Shown here: positions 21,216 through 32,400 of the stretch, piece after piece
Layout of the letters: each line of letters starts with the position of its first letter
How positions within the stretch are numbered: the stretch's first letter is position 1
Source of the DNA: Angiostrongylus vasorum
Taxonomy: Eukaryota > Nematoda > Chromadorea > Rhabditida > Metastrongylidae
Reading direction: 5' to 3'
DNA length: 64,000 nt
Assembly: GCA_018806985.1 (NCBI GenBank)
Contig: JADANN010000375.1
Span: 1,736,001 to 1,800,000 of the forward strand
Notes under the pieces: model-generated
The model's database searches: none
The model's input: the letters and a program-made list of their open reading frames with translations, nothing else
What the model was told of the DNA's origin: nothing
Program-made: the position numbers and the translations under genes

Positions 21216-23092
21216 TGCTATGATGTGAAGTGGGAAACGTAAGAATACACACATTTTCACCAATAAAGATAACTTTTTCATTTCATCGCATTATTGAAAT
21301 TCTGATCGTAGGGAACATACAATTCATTTCCTTTTCGATTTTTCCTGACTTCACATCTCAAGCATTGAAGCGACCGGACAACCAAAGAACGATCTCAAAT
21401 AAATCGTTAGAATTCGCGGCCATCGAGGTCTCATTCAAAGAGTTAAAAAAAAGATTTTTTCCATTTTTTTTTCTGAAAAACTGAACTTCAAGCAACTATG
21501 AAGACGTGGTGACATTTTTGTGTGTCTATGTATACCCATTAAACGATTGCGCAAAGTCTCCTCCACACTTTTCCCGAACCCTCAAGTCATCTGGGGAAGC
21601 AGACTACTCCAGTTATCGAGAGCCCACATTGTCACGGCTTTTTTTAAAAACAGTATTGGCTTCATTAATGGATATTCAATAGTTGTGCATTTTTCTTTGT
21701 TTATGCTAAGACTTGATCATTTTGCTGTCGTTCCAAGAAGGAAGACATGAGTTGGAAAAACTTACATTCTTCTAGAAGACCTCAGATGGGCGGTTGTTAT
21801 GATGATGTGGGTAATATCGTTGTCACGTAAAATTTGAGCTCCAGTAGGAAACAATGAATCATGAAACGTGTACTGCCTAAAGCGTTTTTTGTATTATTCT
21901 TTAAAAGCCGTTGTCTTCCCGCCCATTAGCCTTGTTTGAGAGCACACAGGTATCGTTTCTATCGCATGTTGATCGAAGTCATTTGTTTGTCAGCTAACAA
22001 TAACGGCTCAATCATATGTGTTCACCACACTTCGATAAAAATTCTTCCTGTAACTAATACAAGTCACAGACACTGCAATCCCTTAAGACCTAAATTTGAA
22101 CCCGTCTTAATTTTTTCGCTACAGTCACAATGATCGCTTGGTTTATAACTTGCTCGCTGGGTAATTTGCTTTTACTTTCGCTGAAGTTTTCGCTATATTC
22201 GGATTAGCCCTTTTCTAGGACGTCACTAAACCCTGTCTATAGCCTTTGTAATTCGAAAGTGAATTTCCCATCTTGCCACCATGTTACTACACAACGACAC
22301 AATTTCTAGCATTCGTTTTCTTCTAACCAGGCTTTTAAATATAAGTGTGGAACAGCTTCTAAACCATGGCAACCATGCTAGGTGAACAAGCTCATTTGTA
22401 CATCGCAGTTGATCACTATGAAACACCTTCACAACGAACCGAGGATAGAGACGAGATATTTTTGATCATTTCAGAGTGAACTTTTTTTCCAGTAGGCATT
22501 TAAACCTTAGAAACGAAAACTTTTTACCCTCAGAGTTCCAACCAGCCCTTTTTTACTCATTTGAAGCTGCTGATCTGATAGCAGCATTTCATACATGGGA
22601 TAAAACTCGTGACAAACTATCGACTAGTTACATATACTATATAGAGCACAAAGAAGACAACGTTTCTATTGCTATTCCTTTGTAGACGACACCCGATATT
22701 CTGTGTACCTGGTACAAATGACTATTTCGAACTCGTCTTTGCCTTTATTGTTTTCCATGATTGTTCAGAGACATAAAACTAAGAAATGAGGCTGGAATCT
22801 CGATTCGACGACGAAAAAAGCTGTTCTTTCTGTTTCTCTTTTTACCGCTATGAGTCGACTCGCTCACTGTGACCGTCAATAATTTTAATCTTTCTCAAGC
22901 TGTTAAACGGTCGACCACCTTGATTCATCTCGACCACTGTAAGAGACCCATCGGCTTTTCGTGTCTTTCCACTCTTCAACTTATGAACGCCTGCTCTTGT
23001 ACCTTTTTTTCTATACGTCTTTATGACATTTTTTTGTTTAAAGATGCATTCGACAAGAATTTTTTGAATGTTTATAGCTACAAATATTGGGA
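21216..23092. other. Unassigned AT-rich DNA
   Basis: About 1.9 kb with no recognised element. Frames at 21230-21484 and 22476-22685 (69 codons) are without domains. This stretch has no counterpart between repeats G and F in the other paralogous block. Confidence 0.4.
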
Positions 23093-23478
23093 CCTCCCAA
23101 CGGCTTACAGCATCATCGTGGCTGGGAGGTGCTCCTGGTTGCCGGGCTGCGATGTACAGTGGGAGATTCATCTCCCCTTGTACGGTCTTCTAAGCTGAGA
23201 GGGGAGCCCGGCGTTTCCATCAGGAAACCCAGCTAAGAGAAAACCAATACCTGGCTGCAACACCGTTTTGGTAGCAAACTTGTTCCATGGTGGAAAATCT
23301 TCCTCTGATCCACAAGGATCGCCACTGTCTGTGGTGATGAGGACCTGGGGCAGACTTTGGCCTGGGTGAACTCGGGACTCCCTGGAAACCACAACGGATA
23401 AACCAGTAAAACTGCGAAGAAATAGAGATGCTGGGGCCCGTACAACCCGAGAGGACTGGCCATCCAAGTGCTCAAATA
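23093..23478 (+). repeat. Repeat A, copy 3
   Basis: Full copy from CCTCCCAACGGCTTACAGC to GAGGACTGGCCATCCAAGTG, with the CCTCCCA/TGGGAGG hairpin arms at its left end. Confidence 0.75.
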
Positions 23479-23836
23479 GTAATATTGGGGCACTACTGCT
23501 TGCAATAGTGAGGAAATTATGATCTAACTTAACAGCTCTACAAATTTCTGAAACGGTAAAGTGATAAAAAGAGTTCTCTTGGCAATCTTATCACCATGTC
23601 GTTCTGCATGGTCCAATATGATTTGGGGATAAACCAGAGTGATTTGCATTTGTAGGTTCCATCCATTTGCCAACTGATTGAGTTGTTCATCTTAGAACCA
23701 ACTGACGCACTTTTTCCTTCCACTCTAACTTTTCTTTCAGCCAGACTTTCCTTACTCGATTAACTGACAAGGCCAACAGTATTCTTTGAGATTTCCTTGA
23801 GTTTTGAATGTGCTTCGGCTAATAAATGATGTACAC
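23479..23836. other. Unassigned DNA
   Basis: No feature recognised between repeats A and F. Confidence 0.4.
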
Positions 23837-24290
23837 CTAAATTTTTATTTTAAATTCCATTTGTCTTTGTTTATATGGCCCCAATTCACGCACCTGTAAG
23901 TCCCCCTTCCCACACTTCTTCATTCGGTTCTTTCCCTCCCATCCGCATTTCACCAAAGTTTTCCTATTGTGTGTGCTACTTCGTGAGAGTTTTTCTCTTC
24001 CTTGATGAGTTTTGTTGGTGTTGGTCAGCCTCAGATTTCTATTAATTCCTGAACATTTCCACTGGCAGGTTTTAAAGGTTTTCGCTGCATACAGAGTTTC
24101 CTTGAAGTGATGAGAACCTTGATTTAAAGGCGAACTAGTGACCATGCGTAAATAACAGGTCATCTCTAACCAGTGCTCCTTCTAGGATCTTGTAATTCAA
24201 GCCATGTATTGGAATTTCGTGCTAAGTTTTTAGCTTTAAAAGTTTTGGTTAGCATGCCCATCATCTTTCTGTAAACCCCTTATTATCTAC
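23837..24290. repeat. Repeat F, copy 1, joined to a SINE-C
   Basis: Collinear with 46690-47208: TCCGCATTTCACCAA, GATCTTGTAATT, CATGTATTGGAAT, TAAACCCCTTATT. Both copies run directly into a forward SINE-C. The minus frame 23837-24163 (108 codons, Lys-rich, with the pairs GWEGKNRMKKCGKGDLQ) keeps some similarity to the other copy's minus frame, so F might be the relic of a coding region. I do not recognise it. Confidence 0.55.
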
Positions 24291-24295
24291 ACAAA

Positions 24296-24565
24296 AGCCG
24301 CGTGTAGCTCAGTTGTAAGAGGCGTCCTGCGATACACATGGGATCTATCCGCGCCCCCAGGCCAACCAAGCCTTCCATTTCTCCGAAGTCGGCAAATTGT
24401 TATCAGTCTTGTCTGGGATGATAGCAGCACAGGCTCCATACATTGATAGTCCACCGTGATCCATTGTAAAAGCCAGTTATGCACACAGTCACCTCTAGCG
24501 CTGCTCAATGAATTCGAATGTATGATGCATGACGCATCTCTCACGGATACATCAACGCCGAGCGC
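24296..24565 (+). mobile_element. SINE-C
   Basis: Head GCGTGTAGCTCAGTTGTAAG is close to a real tRNA A box, followed by CCTGCGATACACATGGGATC. The body and tail (GATACATCAACGCCGAGCGC) match the family. Confidence 0.75.
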
Positions 24566-24890
24566 TTCAACCTTTATCCTTTATCTTCATAGGAAGAGGT
24601 TATCGAGAATGGAGACGCCATCTTTATTGTGCTATTCATCTTTGCATTGTTAGGAATACAAAGGTGATTGAATGAAACTAAAACGATTGTGGTGACGAAA
24701 AGTTCTCATAGAAGTCTCGCATTGCTGAGGTCATTGTTATTTCCTGGAGCAGCGTCAGGTAAGTGAACACGATTAGACCTCAATGATGCGCAGAAGAAGG
24801 ACTAGAATGCGAGATTGAGCGAAAGAGTTCATTCTTATCAACACTTTTAGAAGAGCAATGCAACCATAACGACGCTGATATATGAGCAAA
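24566..24890. other. Unassigned DNA
   Basis: Nothing recognised. Confidence 0.4.
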
Positions 24891-24894
24891 ACCG

Positions 24895-25085
24895 AGAGCT
24901 GAGAGGAAGGTAACGCAATGCCTAAGTTGATGCAGTGAATAGCACGTGACCCTCTGACAGTGGGAGTCCCGGGTTCGAAGCTCAGCTGAAGTTCCGAGTT
25001 CTGTTCATGTCTCCGCATTCTTGTAATTGTATTTAACATCATTTGCCTTTATGTAAAAATGGGCAGTATAAAAGTTAAAATTTTT
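24895..25085 (+). mobile_element. SINE-B relative with strong B box
   Basis: GAGCTGAGAGGAAGGTAACG, then ATGCAGTGAATAGCACGTGA (A-like) and CCGGGTTCGAAGCTC (near-canonical B box, about 24966-24980). The tail TTGTAATTGTATTTAACATC, GGGCAGTATAAAAGTTAAAA follows the SINE-B pattern. A related copy is near 45900. Confidence 0.6.
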
Positions 25086-25564
25086 TTACGCCAGATAGCT
25101 GCTTTGTCGTCCTGAGTTATGAACCCCCTGAAATCATTACTGATTGAGGCATTATCGTTGGTTATCAAAAACTTGGATCCATCGTGGAAATACTAGAAAG
25201 GCACCCATCATTGATCCTAAAATCCGCTCTAATTTTAAAGTCTTTATTCACAGCCAATTTCCCATATCTCTATTTCATCTAATCCTAAAGAGTTAAACTT
25301 CTCCATCTTTTTCAGCACTTTTTTTCGAGTTCATTCGAATTTAGTGGATCTTCATTACACATACATATATGTATATATACTCTACGGCCACAACAAAATT
25401 CGTCGAGCAGTGTTCATTTTATCTTTTTTTTCGACTAAACCTGGTGTCTGAATGAATCGCAAGTCATCCAGTAACATTGGGACAAGACCTCTCTCACTAA
25501 TGATATTTTACTAATAAGATTAGTGAAAGCAATTTTCTCTTTCTTAATAATTTTCGTTTTTTTC

Positions 25565-25887
25565 AGAGTTTGGATGGACCGGCAATTGTGGTTCCCGGGA
25601 GTCCTGAGGTCGTCTTCGTCAAAGTCTGCCCCATGTCGTCATTACCACAGTCAGTCGCCGCCTTTGTGGATCAGAGGGTAATTTGGCACAATGCGACTAG
25701 TTTTTATGCAGGGACGGTGGTGGATCTCGTACTGGTTTAGTCTTAGCTAGTCTTCCTGATGGAAACGCCAAACTCCTTCTCAGCTTGCAAGACCTTGCCG
25801 AGCAGATGAATCTTCCTGCTATATATCGCGGCTCGACATCCAGGAAAACCTCCCAGCCACGATGAGACGGTGAACCGTTGGGAGGTC
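25565..25887 (-). repeat. Repeat A, copy 4 (left duplication)
   Basis: Reverse copy ending in ACCTCCCAGCCACGATGAGA...TTGGGAGGT, i.e. with intact hairpin arms (about 25848-25887). It lacks the outer ~60 bp present in other copies (begins at GTTTGGATGGACCGG). Confidence 0.75.
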
Positions 25888-26325
25888 CATTGGATTACGC
25901 AGCTGAAATAACAGAGACGTATGGAATCAAGGATGATTACACGTAACTGTGCAAGTAATCGTCATTTCTGTCGATTCACAAAGAAACAGGACGACTTCAG
26001 AAAGCAAAACTGCCAAGCAAACAATCCACTAGCTGGCATCTTTCTCCAACTCCTGTGTCCATATTAAGGCGCAAATTTTTCCATAATGTTCCAAATAAAT
26101 CTCATCGCAGAGAGCTTTTTTACGAACAAAACGAAGCTCGTTGTCGACTCTGAGGGTTAGGGACTTACTTGGTTTGGGACGGGTCGAAACACGGCGCTGA
26201 ACGTGTCATTGGACGTCGTTGTTGGCCACTGCCCATTACGTCTCCCCATATTGTAATTCCGGGTAAAATGAACTAGTAATTCTCATGACGGACTTCCTAC
26301 TAACCTCGCCATCGATCAAATAGTT
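25888..26325. other. Unassigned DNA in left duplication
   Basis: Nearly identical to 57079-57514 but otherwise unrecognised. Confidence 0.5.
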
Positions 26326-26380
26326 CTCTATATTCTTGTTGAGCAAATATGAAGTGCTAATTTATTCTTTTTTTTCCATT

Positions 26381-26425
26381 GAAGCTGACGTTTCGGCAGT
26401 GTCAGCGTCGCCTTCTTCAGAGCCT
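26381..26425 (-). ncRNA. Hammerhead-like core in PLE-2 left arm
   Basis: Minus strand: AGGCT, CTGAAGA, A, then a GGC/GCC-closed helix II with a longer loop, GAAAC, GTC, AGCTT. Helix I (AGGCT with AGCTT) and the core are as in PLE-1. The right arm's version (about 27110-27145) is eroded. The copy at 57596-57605 has GTG in place of GTC. Confidence 0.45.
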
Positions 26426-26604
26426 GGAAGGGTATATTGATAGGCGATTTACTATGTCAAAAGCTCCTATAACACATACCGAAAGATGAAAATCTAAACC
26501 GCAATCACACGGTCAACAGCTTCTCGCAACACCCACCGTTTATTACGTGCCTTCCACTGAGGAAGGACAGTTGGTCAGAGTCGCAAATGGTCGATGAATG
26601 CACC

Positions 26605-26940
26605 ACACGACAAGAGATCGCTTGCAATATTTGCGGAAATGATCATATTGGCGAAACGGGCAGACCTTTATGTATCCACATAAAAGAACACCTAAATGGT
26701 AAACGAAAACCAAGACAGAGGACACCACTAGAGACGCATGGGATACAAAAGCATAATGGAGACGATTTTTGATTCAGAAGCCACTATCCTCGCACAAGAT
26801 TCCAAAACACCAACGCGCCAACTCCTTGAGATTTTCCGGATAAATGCCAAGAACTCTAGGATGAATAGCAAGGAGGAATGCCCGGAGATCACACGATATC
26901 TCGCCTTGTACCTTCGCATCGACTTTTGGTGTGGGGTGTG
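26605..26940 (+). pseudogene. PLE-2 GIY-YIG endonuclease fragment
   Basis: Two overlapping frames give a GIY-YIG endonuclease: ACNICGNDHIGETGRPLCIH (second motif HIG rather than YIG), IKEHLNGKRKP, then after a frameshift near 26745, FDSEATILAQDSKTPTRQLL and EIFRINAKNSRMN. The first GIY motif lies in a region that has lost its usual sequence. The frame break and altered motif mean no active nuclease. Confidence 0.7.
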
Positions 26941-27211
26941 CATTCATCGACCATATACGACTCTAATCAGCGGTTGTTCCTCAGTGGAAGGCATGTAAAA
27001 ACGGGAGTTTTTTCGAGAGGACGTTGACCACGTGGTTTCCATATAGAGTTCCATCTTCCTTTTTTGTGTTACTGGAGCGTTCAACATAGTAAATCGCCTA
27101 TCAATATACCCTTCCAGTCTCTGTAGAAGACGATTCTGCCGAAACCTCACCTTTAACGGAAAAGAGAATAAAGTAACATCTCGTGTTTGCTCAACAGGAA
27201 TATTGAGAGTG

Positions 27212-27547
27212 AACTAGTACTTACATAATTATTGTAAAGTTGAAGAGTGAAAGCAACAAAATTCATGGACGAGTTCGTGTGCATGAAGTAACCATAAGAA
27301 TTAAGCGCACAGTGAAACAGAGAAACAAGTGCAAGAAGGCGACGATGGTAGGATTACTTTTTCGATTGATTGTAGCCTTTTTGAACTCCTGGTTTTTCAT
27401 TGGTTGGTCAAATCAAAACGAGAACACTGCGGTCACGATGGAGAGTGCAGACGAACAGCGTGTTCTCTGAGGCTGACGGAGGCGAAAAAGTGGGCGGACC
27501 AGCGCCGATCGCACCACTTGAATCCAAATCGATTCATTAAGTTTGTT
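27212..27547 (+). other. Near-identical anonymous stretch
   Basis: Highly conserved between duplication copies (58412-58747). A frame with WSNQNENTAVTMESADEQRV (27329-27470) is open in the left copy, but indels (for example one A in a run near 27488) shift frames between copies, so coding is doubtful. Confidence 0.4.
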
Positions 27548-27960
27548 GGGGCTCTAACTGCTCGGCTGTCTTCGCCTCCTTCCTGTTCCTATTCGGGAAA
27601 ACGCATCAAATGTAGAAGCCGGATCGCCCGATGGACAATCAAGAGACCCGACAGTGAGCTGTTTATTTTGCAGTTCTGTAGAATTTTGGAAGAATAATTG
27701 TTTTTATGACTTATAAGATTTCATTGCTTCCATAGAGTCCAGTGACTGATCGAGTCTTTATGTTGGCTCGTGCTGTAACTGCTAGGCTATCTTCACATAA
27801 CCTTGTACGGGAATGCACACGAAATTTCGAAGCATGATAGCCCGACGGACAACGAGATATCTCAACAGTGAGCTGTTATTTGCAGTTTTGTAGAATTTCC
27901 AAAGAATAACTGTTTTTAAGACTTATAAGATTTCATTGATTCCATAGAGTCAAATGACTT
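27548..27960 (+). repeat. Diverged ~215-bp tandem duplication, left copy
   Basis: Two units (about 27548-27755 and 27768-27960) share CTCTAACTGCT(C/A)GGCT, AGTGAGCTGTT, TAGAATTT, TAATTGTTTTTA(T/A)GAC and TTATAAGATTTCATTG, TCCATAGAGTC. The same pair is present at 58748-59160, so it predates the long duplication. Confidence 0.75.
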
Positions 27961-29020
27961 TGCTCTTAGTGTCTCATCGAAGACTTTCAGGGCTTGATGA
28001 GTCTCATCAATAATATCTCATAAATGGTTATGAGCATTCGCGTTGATTAAATGTGATAGAGGTGGTTCATTTTCACGACACAACAACGCCTGCACTGGCA
28101 ATCTAAAAGGTTCATCAAAAGAACACCTACATATCAGCTCTGTTCACCCAGAACCACCGTGCCGCTCTCCTTTGTAGAGAGGATTTTAGAATTTTGGTGA
28201 CAAATAGAGTGTTACGAAGTCATTCAATAATAAATGACGGTAATTCATCCAATTATAGGAACAGAGTTCACACTGTGCCCGGATCACTACACTTCCTTCT
28301 TTTGGTTCGTTGCTTATCATCTATCAATTATGAATGTGATCGGATTTTTCGCTTCGATTCCACTACTACTTTAGAAATTTAACTTCTTCATAAATGTATC
28401 GATTGAGACCAAATCTGTTTGGTATCCCTGTATCTCTTTTCTAGGGCCGTCTCTGCTCTTTAATGCCATTTTGAGAGGAGTGTCATACTCATTCACCGTT
28501 CCTGGAGGAATGCGATCCTTGATTGGGAGCTCTTGGAGTTGTACGAGGCCTGTTATGCTTGTACTGCACCGGCATCTCTGACCACTTCGCTTCCTGCGCC
28601 CGTACTATAATTAGAAACAAACGTACTAGTTATTTTTATCTGTTTACCTTGACAAGATCCTTCCACTTATTTTAACAATGCTTCTTATTCAACATCATTG
28701 CCCAGAGAACTTTTTGACACTGACTTCATCGCATAACTACTGCAGAAAATGTAGATCCAGCCCAATGTGTTGAAATTGATGCAGTTCTACGGCAGTATAA
28801 AAGTCATATGGTAATTTTCCCATCACAGACACCTCCGCTCCGGAGTTTTGCAAATATCTCAGCACTATTGTGGTTACATCTTTTTCATGAAGCGTTTTAT
28901 CTTTGTCTTTGCCTTACAAGTCTTTTGTTTAGGAGTGTACATGTGTATATTTATGCATAAACTTTTATTTTAAGTTTACATGCGACAATCTACTTTCTTC
29001 ATTTCTCTCATGAAAGTCAA
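27961..29020. other. Diverged section of left duplication
   Basis: Includes the least conserved part (28080-28620) and a SINE-B 3' fragment at 28815-28890 (CACAGACACCTCCGCTCCGG, GCAAATATCTCAGCA). No gene recognised. Confidence 0.45.
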
Positions 29021-29022
29021 GC

Positions 29023-29379
29023 TTATTCTAATATCGCTAGCAGTGTCACCTGTCGTGTACCCCTTGTAGTCCCATCAGTCATCGTGTAACCGGTGCAGGC
29101 GCCTGTAAGCTCTTCTGATCCGGTCACTTTCCAGAGCCGTTCGCTAAGCACCAATGGTCTAACAAAGGGATAAACAGCACTACACTTATTATGTAAAGCG
29201 TTTTTTTTTGTTCGAAACTCCGTGTGCGATCGTCTATGAACTGCCGTACTCGAATAATTAGACGGCCTTTCATCAAGAGTGTTGAAGGCCCCAACGTAAC
29301 ATCCATTGATTTCCCACCAGCGTAATCGCCTTCCATGGTGGTGGTCTACTTCAGACATGCTGATATCCTCGAGGCACAT
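29023..29379 (-). CDS. Unrecognised frame kept in both duplication copies
   Basis: A 118-codon reverse frame from an ATG (MCLEDISMSEVDHHHGRRLR). An alternative frame also opens at a downstream ATG (MEGDYAGGKSMDVTLGPSTL) and stays similar in the right copy (60190-60545). The first frame is broken by TGA in the right copy right after the HHHGRRLR segment, so the second frame is the better candidate. No domain known. Could be a gene fragment or part of an old element. Confidence 0.3.
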   Translation of the reverse strand: MCLEDISMSEVDHHHGRRLRWWEINGCYVGAFNTLDERPSNYSSTAVHRRSHTEFRTKKNALHNKCSAVYPFVRPLVLSERLWKVTGSEELTGACTGYTMTDGTTRGTRQVTLLAILE

Positions 29380-29574
29380 TCGTTCTATTTACAACGAAAA
29401 AATTTCACAATTTGCCTTTTGGTAAAGAAGGATATTGCTTGAGTTTGAATGCAATCTACCTGGTCTCTACTGATACATATGCTTAGCGAAACCGAGTAGA
29501 CCATTTTGCTCCAGTCATTTTCGATACTTTTAGAAATCCAATACGAAAGGATAAAAGGACAAAGCTCATGGGGT

Positions 29575-29828
29575 TGATCAATCCTTAAGGGACGCACCAT
29601 GCGTTCGACTTCATTAAGCATCGTTTGGAGTGATTAAATACATATTTGGCCTTTACAATGACTCGCGGTGGCCTACCGATGTATCGAGCCAGTGCTGCTA
29701 TCCTCCCAGACAAGTATGTCCAATTTTGCCTGCTCCGAAGAGATGGAAGGTTCGGTGGGCCAGAGACGCTGACATCGATACCATGTGTGTGTTGCAGGGC
29801 GCCTCCAACCGCTGCTCCACACCCACTG
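29575..29828 (-). mobile_element. SINE-C (left duplication)
   Basis: Reverse copy from TTGATCAATCCTTAAGGGAC to CGCTGCTCCACACCC. The counterpart at 60755-61010 is about 97% alike, so it was inserted before the duplication. Confidence 0.75.
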
Positions 29829-30499
29829 TTTGATCCACACGAACTCAAAAAATCAGTTGAAAAGCCGAATACCGCACTCACGTGTAGGTTGGCGCTTCAA
29901 CTCATTAGTTTTTTGGTCTGAATGAGTTTCACTCATCCGTGTTAACAAACGTTCTCACTCTTTAGAGAACGAAATCGATAAGTGTTCTTTAACGGATTCT
30001 TGTTAACTACCTGTTCGGTGCATTGGCTTCTCGTTAAGGCTATAAATATTCATCGAATAAGAAGAATAAGGCTACATAACAATACATCTATGCTCTGAAA
30101 ATGATGTAGTCGCAGCGTGATCATGCCAACTCATGAAAAAAGTGTGCATATCGCTAATATTCATAAATCCCCTGAAATTATCTTATGCTTCAAGTGCCGT
30201 AAGCCACCAAACAATGTTACATTCGAAACCTCCAGGCTTGTAATTTTGGTTTCGAGAATTTTCATCCGATTGAAATGACCAGCATCCTTCAGTTGTTGAT
30301 CTCACAGTTGAAAGTAGCTGCCGCATTCCTTCACAAATGTCTCTGTTCTAAAAAAATTACTGAAAACGTGATGTACTGCTGCTTATCAGGTTTCATTTTC
30401 TGTCGCTCTTAGCGCATTTCCTGTTCGTAAAATGTTTCCATTGCCCCAGTTTCACATTGGATCAACTACTGTCTTTAGCAGATTGTTAAGGCTATGTAT
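29829..30499. other. Conserved anonymous stretch
   Basis: Near-identical to 61011-61650 apart from a ~25-bp difference near 30155-30185. No feature recognised. Confidence 0.45.
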
Positions 30500-32400
30500 T
30501 TAACCCTCGACATCAAATACTCATTTCCTAGTTTGATCATTTTGGAAATTTTGGAGTCTGGACGTCCTTTGCCAACAATATGTACCCTTAATCATCTTAT
30601 AAAGTTCTTTTTAAAAGCCTTTAAATATTTTGAGGGCATTTCCTGTCGCAGCTTGATTGACAGAAGCCCTTCTCAGCAAGTCTTCAACAAGATGGGCAAA
30701 AAAATGTGTACTTTGCTGGAAAAACAGTTGGATGTGGAAGTGCTTCGTATTCGAATACTTTTAAAATTTATGATGTTTGTGGGGCGACATGTGGCTGAGA
30801 GTTCTCATGTAAGAGAATCGGTCCTTTCGGTTGACGACTGTAGCAGTCCTTTGTCCATTTCGTCGAATTTCTCTGATAAACTTTCTCAGCTGTAATGATG
30901 TCGCCAAGATCCAAAGAGTTATCAACTTACCATCAAAGCTCGTAGTGTCATGAAGAACTGGATCGCTTAGTTGCATAAGAAATGAGTTGTTCAGATTCTT
31001 TCATAATGACGACCTCTTTATCTATCTGTAGACTTTTCTTGAGCTTAAAATTCATTTCAGGTGCTCACAGGATTTTGTTTTATCACATCTAGTTCGTCTG
31101 GAAGATCTTGAATCCTTCCAAGTAGATCTTCTTCATTTACCTTCTTCAAGTGATCAAAAATAATAGGTGGTATCGACTACTCCGCGGTTTATTTGTCGTC
31201 ATTTCTCTTATCAGTATCAGCAATCTTTTTCAAGCCCAGCTTATATCACTAGAAATTGCTCGGACAAACTCAACATTAATGCCGTTTCCACGGCTTTAGC
31301 TCTAGGTTTGACTTCTTTCCACAAATTGTGTATTTTGAAAATTTTTGTCCTAATGTCATAAATAGCGAATATACTCTTTTTAAGTGCTCCACGAGGTAAA
31401 CAAACGAAAAGTTTAAAAAGACTTCCTGAACGCACCTCCTATGTCGCTTTTTTTCTGCGGAACGTTTCTTGCAATACTCTCTACTGCGCGAGTCCCACCC
31501 ACATCCTACGACGAAGCACCTCGATTTTTGGCTGGAACGATTTCTCGAAGAAATTACTAGATGAGTTAATTTGGAGCCTAAGCGACTCGAGATAACTCGT
31601 CCTATTACGAGAACCCATCTATCATTAGCACTCGACGATCGATCTTTGTTTTTCGGTCAAGATTAGTAGCGCTTAGAAAAGTCTTTAATGCCATTCACAT
31701 TGAGTTGTTCGCATAAGGCACAATTTCCCAAGAATATTAATTTCTTCTTATTCTCCATACAGAAGTGTGTGACCACATGTTGTGCACGCATGTATTTGAT
31801 ATTATTCATTACCTATTAATATCATCTCTCTTCAAACATCGCGGCGGTCTCAACGCTTCATTCATTCGACTCGTTGACTTGATTTCATCACCTACGAAAG
31901 TGTTGCCATTTTGATGTGAGCTGCGCTGTTAGTTGAGGACTCTATCATCTTCTTGTATGCCATTATTCAATGACGATCGCGTTGATTCTGCCTAGAATCC
32001 TCGGCAACCCTATCACGCCCATCCCAAATCTTCACCACAAACAGTAGTCCGATTTTTGTGGATCACACAATTTTTCGAAGAAAATCTGGAATGAATTTGC
32101 TGACCTTGAAGGGTTGGGAGGATTGACTAGCCTGAGGTGAAAACAAACCATTTTCTATTTGTGATCTGCAAGATATCTCTAGCCAGTGTGTTTCTCGTGC
32201 CCTTTTTGATAAACATATCTAATATTTTCCAACCACTCCTCACATCGAAGATGGGAGTGTTTCTGGTGTCGACTTATGATTTACATCAAGACGTTCATCC
32301 CTTGGGCCACAGATCTCCTAAGTTGATTCGAACAGTCGGAAAGCCCTGGTTTCTGTTCCCCTAATCATTGTAAAAAGTGGTGTTTCACAGGGCAGCACAC
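30500..32400 (-). pseudogene. Decayed minus-strand coding region, left copy
   Basis: Several minus-strand segments look like protein and correspond to segments in the right copy (61650-63560), but each copy has stops and frameshifts at different places. From high to low coordinate: a charged GIQEDDRVLN segment (about 31900-31960), an MENKKKLIF...CEQLN block with a CxxC pair (about 31690-31780), an ALMLSLSEQ block (about 31255-31300), a NEEDLLGRIQDLPDELDVIK block (about 31090-31150), LQLRKFIREIRRNGQ (about 30850-30895) and a DSKISKMIKLGNEYLM block (about 30510-30560). I do not recognise the family. It may be the gag-like part of an old retroelement or a host pseudogene. Confidence 0.35.

Larger units (their letters stand above)
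26326..27211 (+). mobile_element. PLE-2 foldback element, left copy
   Basis: A ~330-bp GIY-YIG coding core is flanked by inverted arms of ~280 bp (about 26326-26605 and 26930-27211). Each arm carries the PLE 3' end: TTTGCTCAACA(A/G)GAATAT at the outside, the hammerhead-like region, CATAGTAAATCGCCTATCAA, and CCTCAGTGGAAGGCA nearest the core. No RT remains. The inverted duplication of PLE 3' sequence upstream of the endonuclease is unusual. Confidence 0.75.

Noticed and set aside
26326..27211. DNA transposon with long terminal inverted repeats
   Set aside because: The arms are PLE 3' ends and the core is a PLE GIY-YIG domain; there is no transposase and no clear target duplication.
29646..29921. 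91-codon frame as a gene
   Set aside because: It is an antisense reading of a SINE-C; the same peptide frame appears in other SINE-C copies.
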